Assembly (NCBI RefSeq): GCF_020711235.1
Contig: NZ_JAJFAV010000010.1
Location: forward strand, 124,001-188,000
Reading direction: 5' to 3'
DNA: 64,000 nt
DNA from: Hymenobacter sp. 15J16-1T3B
GTDB taxonomy: Bacteria > Bacteroidota > Bacteroidia > Cytophagales > Hymenobacteraceae
Below, piece after piece: positions 1 to 7,673 of this stretch (position 1 is its first letter; every line of letters begins with the position of its first letter). The translations under genes and the position numbers were made by a program. A model generated the notes under the pieces. It worked only from the letters and a program-made list of their open reading frames with translations, was not told where the DNA came from and made no database searches.

Positions 1-391
1 GCTGCAGGCGCTGGATGCGCCGCTCGCGCTTTTGCAGCAGCTTGCCCACGGCCACCGAGTCGGTGCCGGCCGCGGCAATGCGCGCCGCGTACTCGTGCTG
101 GGTGGTGTCAAGCTTGGCCTGCAGCCGCTCCGGATGGTAGAAGGTGTAGCCGAGGTTGTAAATTGCGAGCTGCGGAACCGGAAAGCGCCGGTTGGGCCGC
201 TGGCGCAGCAAGGCGTCGAGCTGCTCTTTTTCCAGCTGCCGCACGCCCTCGATGCGTACGGTGCTGAGCAGGCGCTGCTTCGGGCCCAGCAGGTGCATGG
301 GCGAGCAGCCCGCGGCCAGCTGCGCCGCCGCAGCCATTCCTGCTAACCAAGTAACTCCGCGCCGCGGCGCCCAGCCGAAGGGTCGTATCAC
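1..391 (-). CDS. TamL/BamA-like outer-membrane lipoprotein, N-terminal part
   Basis: The gene runs off the left edge, so only about 130 N-terminal residues are visible. A GTG start at 391 gives an arginine-containing n-region, a hydrophobic stretch and the lipobox LAAGC. The internal ATG at 337 would lose the charged n-region, so GTG is preferred. After the lipobox comes a POTRA-like strand (LLSTVRIEGVRQL), then RPNRRFPVPQLAIYNLGYTF, the wording typical of Bacteroidota TamL proteins, which are BamA relatives anchored as lipoproteins that act with TamB in envelope assembly. It lies head to head with the TrmH gene, only 6 bp apart. The beta-barrel is outside the window, so TamL versus another BamA paralogue is an inference. 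Confidence 0.75.
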   Translation of the reverse strand, partial: MIRPFGWAPRRGVTWLAGMAAAAQLAAGCSPMHLLGPKQRLLSTVRIEGVRQLEKEQLDALLRQRPNRRFPVPQLAIYNLGYTFYHPERLQAKLDTTQHEYAARIAAAGTDSVAVGKLLQKRERRIQRLQ

Positions 392-397
392 TGAAAG

Positions 398-1144
398 ATG
401 GTTTCGAAAGCCGTTGCGAAATACGTGCAGCAATTGCACCAAAAAAAATACCGCCAGCGCCTGGGCGCCTTCCTGGTCGAAGGCGCCAAAAGCCTGCGCG
501 AGCTGCTAAGTTCCGAACTGCAGCCCGAACGGCTGCTGCTCACGGCCGAATTTGCCGCCCAGCCGGGCCTGCGCCTGCCCCCGGGCGTGCCCGTCGACGT
601 GGTGTCCGGGGAGGAACTCACGCGCCTGGGCACGCTGCAAACCAACGACGCGGGCCTGGCCATCGTGCGCACCCCCGACGAGCCGCCGCTGCGCCCCCAG
701 CCCGGGCAGCTGCTGCTGGCCCTCGACCAAGTGCGCGACCCCGGCAACGTGGGCACGCTCATTCGCCTGGCCGATTGGTACGGCCTGCCGGGCGTGGTGT
801 TGTCCGATACCTGCGCCGACGCCTGGAATCCCAAAACCGTGGCGGCCACCATGGGCTCGTTTACCCGCGTGCCCGTGTGGCAGCGCGACCTGCCCGCCTG
901 GCTCGGGCAGTTGCCCGCGGAGCTGCCCGTTTACGGTGCCGACCTGCACGGCGACAACGTGCACCGCCTGCAGCTGCGCCCCACCGGGGTGCTGGTGATG
1001 GGCAGCGAGTCGCACGGCCTCACCGAGCCGGTGGAAGCCTGCCTCACCCAGCGCCTGCACATTCCCGGCCGCGGCCAGGCCGAAAGCCTGAACGTGGCCA
1101 TTTCGGCGGCGATATTGCTCGACAACTTTTTCCGCGGCGAGTAG
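398..1144 (+). CDS. TrmH/SpoU-family RNA 2'-O-methyltransferase
   Basis: A 248-residue SPOUT enzyme predicted to transfer methyl from S-adenosylmethionine to a ribose 2'-OH of tRNA or rRNA. An N-terminal substrate-binding region (about 5-90, with FLVEGAKSLREL) precedes the knotted SpoU domain. The three family motifs are clear: RDPGNVGTLIR (113-123), VLVMGSESHGL (198-208) and IPGRGQAESLNVAISAAI (222-239). The length is normal for the RlmB/TrmH group. The ATG is 6 bp from the divergent tamL start, so the two promoters must lie inside each other's 5' coding regions. The exact target nucleotide cannot be read from the sequence. Confidence 0.92.
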   Translation: MVSKAVAKYVQQLHQKKYRQRLGAFLVEGAKSLRELLSSELQPERLLLTAEFAAQPGLRLPPGVPVDVVSGEELTRLGTLQTNDAGLAIVRTPDEPPLRPQPGQLLLALDQVRDPGNVGTLIRLADWYGLPGVVLSDTCADAWNPKTVAATMGSFTRVPVWQRDLPAWLGQLPAELPVYGADLHGDNVHRLQLRPTGVLVMGSESHGLTEPVEACLTQRLHIPGRGQAESLNVAISAAILLDNFFRGE

Positions 1145-1166
1145 GGAACAACGCAAATTTCAGAAC

Positions 1167-1368
1167 GTCGTCCTCATCTGGCGTACGCGCAGCGAAGGAC
1201 CTTCCTCGGACCCAGTACCGCCGCTGCCGACGAAGTACTGACGCTTTTTCAGGGAGGTACCTAATCAAGAGAAGCGCAGCCACCTGCCCGGACGATTGGG
1301 CGTTGGTGGCTGCGCTTCTCAGTTGGCGCAGGGTGCGAGCAAGGTCCTTCGCTTGGGCTCAGGATGAC
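1167..1368. repeat. Large composite inverted repeat (REP-like element A)
   Basis: Outer arms at 1167-1203 and 1341-1368 share an exact 13-bp inverted repeat (1191-1203 with 1341-1353) and a near-match GTCNTCCT end. Inside is a separate perfect 16-bp hairpin (1269-1284 with 1305-1320) topped by a 4-bp GCCC/GGGC stem. It fills most of the gap between the convergent trmH-like gene and the outer-membrane protein gene. The outer arm resembles the arms of the elements at 48020 and 50138. I see no reading frame of interest in it. Confidence 0.6.
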
Positions 1369-1408
1369 TCTACTTTTGGCTCAGACGTCAAGAGGCTAAG
1401 TCCGCCGC

Positions 1409-2551
1409 TTAGATGTCGCTGAAGGTGATGCCGAAGCTCACGTTCTGCGCTTTGGGGCCGCGGTCGGCCTTGAACACGTCGTTCAGGTTGTACTTCACGA
1501 AGAGGTCGAAGCCCTTCACGCCGAGGCTGCCGGAGAGGCCGTACTGGAAGTCCTCCAGGTTGTAGCTGCCGCGGTCCTTGTCCTTGTGGGTGCGGCCGTC
1601 TTGCTCGTACTTCAGCTTGGTGTGCGCCCCGATGCGGTAGCCGGCGAAGCCGCCCGCCCCAATGCGGAACACTTCGTCGTGGTCCTTGTCGCGGAACTTC
1701 AGGGTGAAGCCCACCGGCAGGTTCAGCGTCGTGACGGCCAGCTTGCTCTTTTCGAGGTTGCGCACGTCGTCCTTCACGATGTCGGTGCGGCCCGCCGCGT
1801 CGTTGGCGGCGAAGTAGCGGCTGCCCTCCAGCATGTAGTTGTTGAAGGCGACTTCCGGGCCGAGGTGGAAGTAGAGCGGGCTGTTGCGACCGGTGCGGGC
1901 CCAGAACTTCCAGTTCAGCGCCACGTAGCGGGAGCCCCAGGTGCGCAAGTCGTAGGGCTGCGCGGTGCCGCCGGGGGCGTAGGTTTTCTTGTTCACCAGC
2001 GCGTTCAGGCCCAGGTCCACGCCGAAATCGGTGCCGGTGAGCTTGTTGCGCCGGGCCTCGCGCTTGGCGTGCTTCACCGAGTCGGACTTGGCGTCGCTGT
2101 TGATGCTCACCTTCACGTTGTCGCCGTTGGCGTCTTCGCTGTTTTCGACCACCACGCCCAGCTTCTTGTTCATGAACACCTCCACGCGGTCGGCGTTGGG
2201 CTTGGTGCCGCGCACCGTCACGCGCACTTGCTCGGGGGCGGCGGTGCTGCCGGGCTTGTCCTTGGCCGGGTAAAACTCCATGGTCACCTGCCCATTGCTG
2301 CCCTTGCGCCCGGCCGACTCGGCCTGGGTGATGTAGGCGTCGAGCAAGGTCATCAGCGAGTCGAGCTTGTAGTTTTTCAGCTCGCGCAGCTGTTGCTTGT
2401 TGCGGGCCACGATGGTCATCGACACCTGGTTGGGCAGTTTCACCATGATGGTGTCGTCGTTGCCGGGCACGCGGGCCAGGCTGCCGGCCGAGGCGAAGGA
2501 GCTGGAGAGCAGCAGGCCGGAAAGAGCAGCGAAAAAGGAAGCGGGTTTCAT
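1409..2551 (-). CDS. Predicted outer-membrane beta-barrel protein
   Basis: A 380-residue protein with a signal peptide (about 1-22, ending ASA). Residues 25-165 form an unusual N-terminal region with a predicted alpha-helical stretch and lysine-rich linker. The C-terminal half (about 175-380) has alternating hydrophobic strands with aromatic residues (for example RYVALNWKFWAR, YFHLGPEVAFNNYML), and ends with NVSFGITFSDI, typical of a barrel closing strand. It is last in a minus-strand unit after an ECF sigma factor and an anti-sigma-like protein, 57 bp downstream of the latter. In Bacteroidota such genes are commonly under the adjacent sigma factor. No ligand can be inferred. Confidence 0.65.
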   Translation of the reverse strand: MKPASFFAALSGLLLSSSFASAGSLARVPGNDDTIMVKLPNQVSMTIVARNKQQLRELKNYKLDSLMTLLDAYITQAESAGRKGSNGQVTMEFYPAKDKPGSTAAPEQVRVTVRGTKPNADRVEVFMNKKLGVVVENSEDANGDNVKVSINSDAKSDSVKHAKREARRNKLTGTDFGVDLGLNALVNKKTYAPGGTAQPYDLRTWGSRYVALNWKFWARTGRNSPLYFHLGPEVAFNNYMLEGSRYFAANDAAGRTDIVKDDVRNLEKSKLAVTTLNLPVGFTLKFRDKDHDEVFRIGAGGFAGYRIGAHTKLKYEQDGRTHKDKDRGSYNLEDFQYGLSGSLGVKGFDLFVKYNLNDVFKADRGPKAQNVSFGITFSDI

Positions 2552-2608
2552 AGTCGGTAGAGAAAGTCAGGGAGAAGGAAGGAGCGGGGCGCCGTGGGGC
2601 GCGAGCAA

Positions 2609-3538
2609 CTAGAGAGAAATCGTCTTGGTGAGGGTGTGGCCGGCCACGCGGGCCTGCACGGTCAGGGCGGGGTTGGCCGGCAGCCCGACTTCGGCCAGGT
2701 TGGGTTTTTCGCCCTGGGCCAGGCGCCGCATCTGGCGCAGCACGCCTCGCACGCTGGGCCGCGTCCGGCCCGGGGCGTTTTGGTCGGCGTCGGCCGCGGC
2801 CAGGGCCACGGCTTGGTCCGGGTGCTGGCGCACTTCCACTTCGATGGCGCCGGCCGGTAGGCCCCCAGGAGCCCCGGCCGGGGCGGCAGGCGTCAGGGAA
2901 GCGGCGGGGGCCGGTTGCGGCGCCGGTTGCGCGGCCACGGCTTGGTGCAAGTCAGCTACGGAAGGCTCGTCGGCGGGCTGGAAAACCGGTTTTTCCGGCC
3001 CGGCCGAGGTCCGGGGCGCTGCAGCGCGCTCGGTGCGGGCCAGTAGTTGCTGCGGTTGATGGGTAGATGCGGAGCGGGTGTTGACCGTTGCCTGGCGAGC
3101 GGCCGATGTTGCAAAATTTTCGGCGGCCGGGTTGGGTTCGGCCGGGGCCACCACGGCGGCGGTTGCGGCAGCCTTGTTCGAAACCGATTCGCGGCCGAAA
3201 TCAGCGGCGGGCGTGCTCAGCGGCGCCGTTTCGGCGGGCGAGGCGCTTTCGTCGCCGCGGCCCAGGCCCGAGCTGGCCGGGGTAGTGGTTGTGGCCAGGG
3301 TGCCGGCGGCCGGAGCGCCGGGGGCGCCGAGCCGGCCTTGCCAGACCAGCCAGCCGCCGCCGGCTACCAGCAGCAGGGCCACGGCAGCGGCCACGGCATA
3401 CATCCAAAAGCCGCCGCGGCGCTTCTGTTCCTCGGGTTCCAGCTGCTCCTGCAGGTCGTACCACAGCGAGGGCGGGGGCGGGGTGGCGTGCTGCTCGAGC
3501 TTGGCGCGAAACAGCTTATCAATATCTTCCGGTTGCAT
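2609..3538 (-). CDS. Single-pass membrane protein, probable anti-sigma factor
   Basis: A 309-residue protein with a short cytoplasmic N-terminus (PEDIDKLFRAKLEQH, then PPPSLWYDLQEQLE), one transmembrane helix at about 44-66, and a long Ala/Pro-rich, low-complexity periplasmic tail. The N-terminal helix followed by a Trp-containing second helix is the usual layout of anti-sigma proteins in this phylum. Its start overlaps the sigma-factor stop by 20 bp, which implies translational coupling. The sequence is too degenerate for a Pfam-level name, so the role rests on topology and position. Confidence 0.65.
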   Translation of the reverse strand: MQPEDIDKLFRAKLEQHATPPPPSLWYDLQEQLEPEEQKRRGGFWMYAVAAAVALLLVAGGGWLVWQGRLGAPGAPAAGTLATTTTPASSGLGRGDESASPAETAPLSTPAADFGRESVSNKAAATAAVVAPAEPNPAAENFATSAARQATVNTRSASTHQPQQLLARTERAAAPRTSAGPEKPVFQPADEPSVADLHQAVAAQPAPQPAPAASLTPAAPAGAPGGLPAGAIEVEVRQHPDQAVALAAADADQNAPGRTRPSVRGVLRQMRRLAQGEKPNLAEVGLPANPALTVQARVAGHTLTKTISL

Positions 3539-4100
3539 GGTGCGTCGAGGTGGAGTGGGTGGATGGAAGGGCCGAAGCCGAGGCGGCTTCGAGGCGGCGC
3601 TGCAGCATGGCGCGGGCCTTGCTGAGCTGGGACTTGCTGGTGCCCTCCGAGATGCCCAGCATTTCGCTGATTTCGGGGTGGGTGTAGCCTTCGATGGCGT
3701 ACAGGTTGAACACGGTGCGGTAACCGGCCGGCAGCTCGCTCAGCAGCTGCATTAGGTCGGCCGCGGCCAGGTCGCTTTCGGCCGTGGCCTGGGTCGAGGG
3801 TACGTCGGTGACCATGTCGTCGATGGCCAGGTGCAGCGGCTCTTTCTTGCGCAGCTGCCCGAGGGCTTCGTTGACCATGATGCGCCGGATCCAGCCCTCA
3901 AACGAGCCTTCGTGGCGGTACTGCTCCAGGGCCCGAAACACTTTTACGAAGCCCGTGAGCATGGCCTCTTCGGCGTCGGCGCGCTGGCGCAGGTAGCGCA
4001 GGCACACCGTCAGCATCAGCCCGGCGAAGCGCTCATAGAGCAGCTTCTGCGCCCGGACGCTGCCTTGCCGGCAGGCACTGATGAGTTCGACTTCGTTCAC
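3519..4100 (-). CDS. ECF RNA polymerase sigma factor (sigma-70 family)
   Basis: A 193-residue sigma factor with region 2 (about 10-75; LYERFAGLMLTVCLRYL, EEAMLTGFVKVFRALEQY, SFEGWIRRIMVNEAL) and region 4 (about 130-185; LPAGYRTVFNLYAIEGYTH, then SEGTSKSQLSKARAMLQR). Region 3 is absent, as expected for ECF factors. It heads a three-gene minus-strand unit with an anti-sigma-like gene (20-bp overlap) and an outer-membrane protein gene, suggesting an envelope-sensing circuit. The ATG chosen starts directly at MNEVELISACRQGSV, a usual ECF beginning. Confidence 0.93.
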   Translation of the reverse strand: MNEVELISACRQGSVRAQKLLYERFAGLMLTVCLRYLRQRADAEEAMLTGFVKVFRALEQYRHEGSFEGWIRRIMVNEALGQLRKKEPLHLAIDDMVTDVPSTQATAESDLAAADLMQLLSELPAGYRTVFNLYAIEGYTHPEISEMLGISEGTSKSQLSKARAMLQRRLEAASASALPSTHSTSTHHATGRY

Positions 4101-4254
4101 AGCTCAGAGGGTAGGAGTGGGGCAGTAGCAGGGTGTTTGAAGCGCTAGATGGAGCAGCCGTGGCCGGCGTTGCCCGGGGGCAAAAAAATATTTCGCCGCG
4201 GCCCGGAATGGTCGTTGATGCCGCAAAATACGGCTCCTGCGGGCCCCACGCACT

Positions 4255-4292
4255 CCGCCCCGCCCGCGGGCAACAGCCAACGGGCGGGGCGG
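4255..4292 (-). terminator. GC-rich hairpin after the CHAT gene
   Basis: A perfect 12-bp stem (4255-4266 with 4281-4292) and 14-nt loop begin 29 bp past the stop of the CHAT-protein gene. There is no T-run on the minus strand, so it may be a transcript-end stabiliser. The rest of 4101-4320 shows no gene. Confidence 0.4.
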
Positions 4293-4320
4293 CGCAGTAA
4301 GCCAGAGTGAGACAACGGGG

Positions 4321-7300
4321 CTAGCCCGTGCGGTCCGGCCAGCCGGCCCGGGCCAGCAGCAGGTCGGTGGCCTGGCCGTAGTGCTGGTAAGCGCCCCAGG
4401 TCGAGCCGTAGCGGCGAATTTGCTGCCGGGCTTCGGCAATGGCTTCGCCCAGCGGGCAGGGCTCCACCGGAAGCGTGGCGGCGTCGGGCAGGGCCAGCAC
4501 CTTTTGCGCCGACAAGCCCACCAGCGCCCGGGCGTAAAACTCCTGGGCAAACCGCTGGGCCTGCTCGTCGCTGACGGGCCAGCCGGTGCCGAGGTAGTTG
4601 CGCACGCCCCGCTCGAAAAACGCCTCCGCAATGCCGGCGAAGTGGCGGTTGAAGTCCTCGGCGGCGGGCTGGGGGCCGCCCGGGCGGATGGTGGCCGAAA
4701 AGCAGGCGTTGGCAAACACCAGCCGCGGCACCCGCCGGGCCCGGAATATCTCGCGGGCCGAGAGGCACAGGTTCTGCCCAAACACCCAGCCGCCGCGGTT
4801 CGGGGCTTCGGGGTTGAACACGCCGTGGCCGGCGAAGTGCACCACGTCGAAGTTGCCGTTCAGAATCAGCGCCAGGATTTCCAGCGGGTCGCACTCCGCG
4901 TCGCCGATGCGCTCCACCACGTCCAGGTCGAGGCGCCAGAGCTGCTTGATGCGGCTCAGAATCTGCACCACGGCCCGGCCTTCGCGGCGGGCGCCGGGCA
5001 GCTGCAGCGCCGGCTCGGGGGCCGGGTCGGCCACCACCAGCACCCGCAGGCTGTGGTTGAGCGGGGGCGAGATGCCCGGCTTGGGGGAGAGCATGGTGCG
5101 AAACTGCCGCGTCAGCTGCAGCTGCGGGCCGAAGTAGTCCATCTTGCGGCCGTGGTTGGGCGTGTAGCAGGCCATTTCCCAGGGCAGCGCGGCCGTTTCG
5201 CGGTCCAGAATCAGCGTCAGCGGCTTGTCGAGCAGTTCCTGGAAGTCGGCCGGAAACAGGGTGGTCATCATCAGCTGCCCGTAGGTTTCCTGCTCCTCGC
5301 GCGTGACGGCGTCCATGAGCCGGGTGGTCAGGCCGTCGGGGAAAAACGGCTGGATATCCACCTCGCGCACCGGAATGACGGCCCCGTTGGTCATGGCCGA
5401 AAACCGAAAATGCTCCCCGTCGCGCTCGATGGTGATGCGCGGCCCCGCTGGAGCGGGCCCACCGGCGGCCGCGGCCGGGGCGGGCGGCACCGGGGGCAGG
5501 TCGCCGGCTTCGGCCGCCACCAGGCGCAGGCGCAGGTTGTCGAGGGGGCAGTCCTGCTCGTAGGCCGTCAGCAGCGCGCGCAACTTGTGGTACTGCTCCG
5601 GGCTGCGGGCCACCAGCGTCAGGGCGGGCGCGGTGGCCGAGAGGTCCTGCTCGTCGAGGCGTTGCAGCGCGTCGCCGATGCCGGCCAGCAGGCTCAGCAC
5701 GGCGCGCTCCTCACTCATGGTGCCCGCCTGCGAGCCAATCAGCGTCATGGCAAAGCGGTGAAAGCCGAGCGTGGCCTGGGCGTAGGCCACGTTGGTGGTC
5801 AGGTAGCGCAGGTCGTGGTGGGTGAAGCGGCCCTCCTCGCCCATGCCCACCAGCAGCAGCAACTGGGCTTCCAGGCGGTCCTGCCCGGTGGGCACAAACG
5901 TAATCTGGCCCAGCTCGCCGCCGAGCATGGCGTGGTCGTTAGCCTTGCTGATCCAGTGGTCCAGGGCCTGGTCGAGCTGGGCCAGGCGCCGCGTGGGCGG
6001 GGCGCCCTTGTAGTAGCCGGCCACCAGCAGCGGGGTCTTCACGGTGGTGATGGATTGGCAGGTGAGGGTGATGCGCAGCTGGCGCACGGCCGCGGCGGGC
6101 GGCACGCGGTCGGGCAAGGGCTGCTCCAGGCGCTGGGTGGGGTAGTCCTCGCCCGCCGCCGCCCGCGCCAGGGCGTCTTCCACCACCAGCCGGTCGGCCG
6201 CCGAGAGGTTGCCTTCGCTGAGGCTGCGCGCCAGCCGCTCCAGCTTGGTACCCACCAGGTCCTCGCCGATGGGCCGGTGCCACTGCCGGTCGGTAGCGCC
6301 GCCGGCCCGCGTAATAAGTGCCTGCCGCGGCAGCGTGCCGGTGCTCCCGTGCGCCAGCAGGTCGAGCACGGCCTTAAGCACCCGCTCGTTGCGCGGCAAG
6401 CGGCCGTGGTCCTCGTCGATGTAGTAGGCGGGCACGCCCGGGAGCAGGCCCAGCTCAAACGGCACGCGGCCGTCTCCCTTCAGCGTTTCGCGGTAGCGGA
6501 ATTCGCCCGGGGCCAGCACCTCCAGGCCCGAAAGCGTGCGGCGGTTGCAGCCGGCCACGTAGCTCATACGCTCCGCGTCGGCAGTGGCCGCGTCGGTGCG
6601 CAGCGCCTCGTGGCTCTGGGCGGCCCGGGCCAGGTGCGCGGCCAGCACCGGAAAATTGCCCCAGGTGCCCACTTGGTACAGGGCCTGCAGTTCGGCGGGC
6701 AGCTGGGCCGGGGCCGGCAGGAGCTGGTACGTGCCGGCAAAGGTGTTGAGGGTGGCCAGCACTTCCGGCAGCGCGTTTTTCAGGTCCAGCTTGGCCAGCC
6801 AGCGCACCAGCTTGTCGGTGCCGGTCAGGGCCTGCGCGATGGAGAACGAGCCGTAGTTGGGCGTGCCGAGCATGACGAGCCGGCCGCCGCTGCCGTCGCC
6901 GCGCAGGCGGCCCCACAGCTCGGGGTGGCGGTGAATGAAGTGCCGCGCCACCAGCCCGCCCATGGAATGCGCCACGAAGTGCACCGGCTGCTTGGTGCCC
7001 AGCAAGCTCTCGATCAGCGGCACCAACGCGTCGGCGGCCTGCTCCAGCGGCTGGCGCCAATCGTAGGCAACCGGGTGCACCTGCCATTCGGCGCCCAGCA
7101 CGAGCACGGCGCGCGTGTAGGTGCGCTTGTCCAGCAGCCCGGCCCGGAGGCCGCCAGCGTCCGCCGTCCCCAGCCGCAGTGCATCGACGCCGTGCCGGGC
7201 TAGGTGCAGCAGGTTGATCCACACCGGGGCGCCTGCCGCGCTATCCAGCGACGAGCCCATGAGGCCGGGCAGCAGCAGCACGTGCCCGCGCGGGGCCTCC

Positions 7301-7572
7301 GGGCGGCGCGAGTGGCTTTGCCCGGCCAGCTGCCGCAGCAACGCCAGCTCTTCCTCACCGAAAAAATCCTGCAGGGCGGCTTCGGCGGGCGTGGTGGCCC
7401 CGCCGCGCGTGGGCGGCTGCTGCAGGTGCTGCAGCAGCTCGGGCCAGTCCATCGCGCCGATGACGCTCGGCGCCGCGTCGGCCGGCTCGAAGGGCTGCGC
7501 GGGCCGCGGCGGGCGGGGGGGCTTGGCGGCTGGGGCCGGGGTCGGGCGGTTTTTTTTGGGCGAGTTGCTCAT
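4321..7572 (-). CDS. Lipase-like / M17-N-like / CHAT caspase-fold fusion protein
   Basis: A 1083-residue multidomain protein. Residues 1-35 are a Pro/Lys-rich tail. About 95-405 is an LCAT-like alpha/beta hydrolase: LLLPGLMGSSL, nucleophile motif AHSMGG (Ser203), KGDGRVPF (Asp367) and DEDHGRLPRN (His389) make a plausible triad. About 500-645 resembles the N-terminal domain of M17 leucyl aminopeptidases (LLLLVGMGEEGRFT). About 735-1075 is a CHAT domain, a caspase-fold cysteine protease, with VVHFAGHG (His916) and LVFANACFSA (Cys957). The start MSNSPKKN at 7572 is chosen because longer in-frame extensions run into the upstream gene. It lies about 100 bp after the caspase-type gene on the same strand, so co-transcription is likely. 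The protease target is unknown. Confidence 0.8.
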   Translation of the reverse strand: MSNSPKKNRPTPAPAAKPPRPPRPAQPFEPADAAPSVIGAMDWPELLQHLQQPPTRGGATTPAEAALQDFFGEEELALLRQLAGQSHSRRPEAPRGHVLLLPGLMGSSLDSAAGAPVWINLLHLARHGVDALRLGTADAGGLRAGLLDKRTYTRAVLVLGAEWQVHPVAYDWRQPLEQAADALVPLIESLLGTKQPVHFVAHSMGGLVARHFIHRHPELWGRLRGDGSGGRLVMLGTPNYGSFSIAQALTGTDKLVRWLAKLDLKNALPEVLATLNTFAGTYQLLPAPAQLPAELQALYQVGTWGNFPVLAAHLARAAQSHEALRTDAATADAERMSYVAGCNRRTLSGLEVLAPGEFRYRETLKGDGRVPFELGLLPGVPAYYIDEDHGRLPRNERVLKAVLDLLAHGSTGTLPRQALITRAGGATDRQWHRPIGEDLVGTKLERLARSLSEGNLSAADRLVVEDALARAAAGEDYPTQRLEQPLPDRVPPAAAVRQLRITLTCQSITTVKTPLLVAGYYKGAPPTRRLAQLDQALDHWISKANDHAMLGGELGQITFVPTGQDRLEAQLLLLVGMGEEGRFTHHDLRYLTTNVAYAQATLGFHRFAMTLIGSQAGTMSEERAVLSLLAGIGDALQRLDEQDLSATAPALTLVARSPEQYHKLRALLTAYEQDCPLDNLRLRLVAAEAGDLPPVPPAPAAAAGGPAPAGPRITIERDGEHFRFSAMTNGAVIPVREVDIQPFFPDGLTTRLMDAVTREEQETYGQLMMTTLFPADFQELLDKPLTLILDRETAALPWEMACYTPNHGRKMDYFGPQLQLTRQFRTMLSPKPGISPPLNHSLRVLVVADPAPEPALQLPGARREGRAVVQILSRIKQLWRLDLDVVERIGDAECDPLEILALILNGNFDVVHFAGHGVFNPEAPNRGGWVFGQNLCLSAREIFRARRVPRLVFANACFSATIRPGGPQPAAEDFNRHFAGIAEAFFERGVRNYLGTGWPVSDEQAQRFAQEFYARALVGLSAQKVLALPDAATLPVEPCPLGEAIAEARQQIRRYGSTWGAYQHYGQATDLLLARAGWPDRTG

Positions 7573-7633
7573 GGCGGTACGGATCAGGCGGCCCATGCTG
7601 CGCGCGGCCCCGGGATGGGAGGCGCCAACGCAA

Positions 7634-7667
7634 CGCGGCCCGCCGCCCGGTGGGGCAGCGGGCCGCG
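7634..7667 (-). other. Intergenic hairpin between the two caspase-fold genes
   Basis: A perfect 10-bp GC stem (7634-7643 with 7658-7667) starts just past the upstream stop codon. Without a T-run it looks more like a processing, stability or attenuation element that could adjust the ratio of the two products. Confidence 0.35.
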
Positions 7668-7673
7668 CGGGGC

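Noticed and set aside
1269..1320. Ordinary intrinsic terminator between convergent genes
   Set aside because: No T-run follows on either strand, and the hairpin is nested in a larger inverted repeat.
4381..7203. A 940-codon open frame on the plus strand opposite the CHAT gene
   Set aside because: Composition is Gly/Arg/His/Gln-rich with no domain, while the opposite strand has complete catalytic motifs. It is a high-GC shadow.
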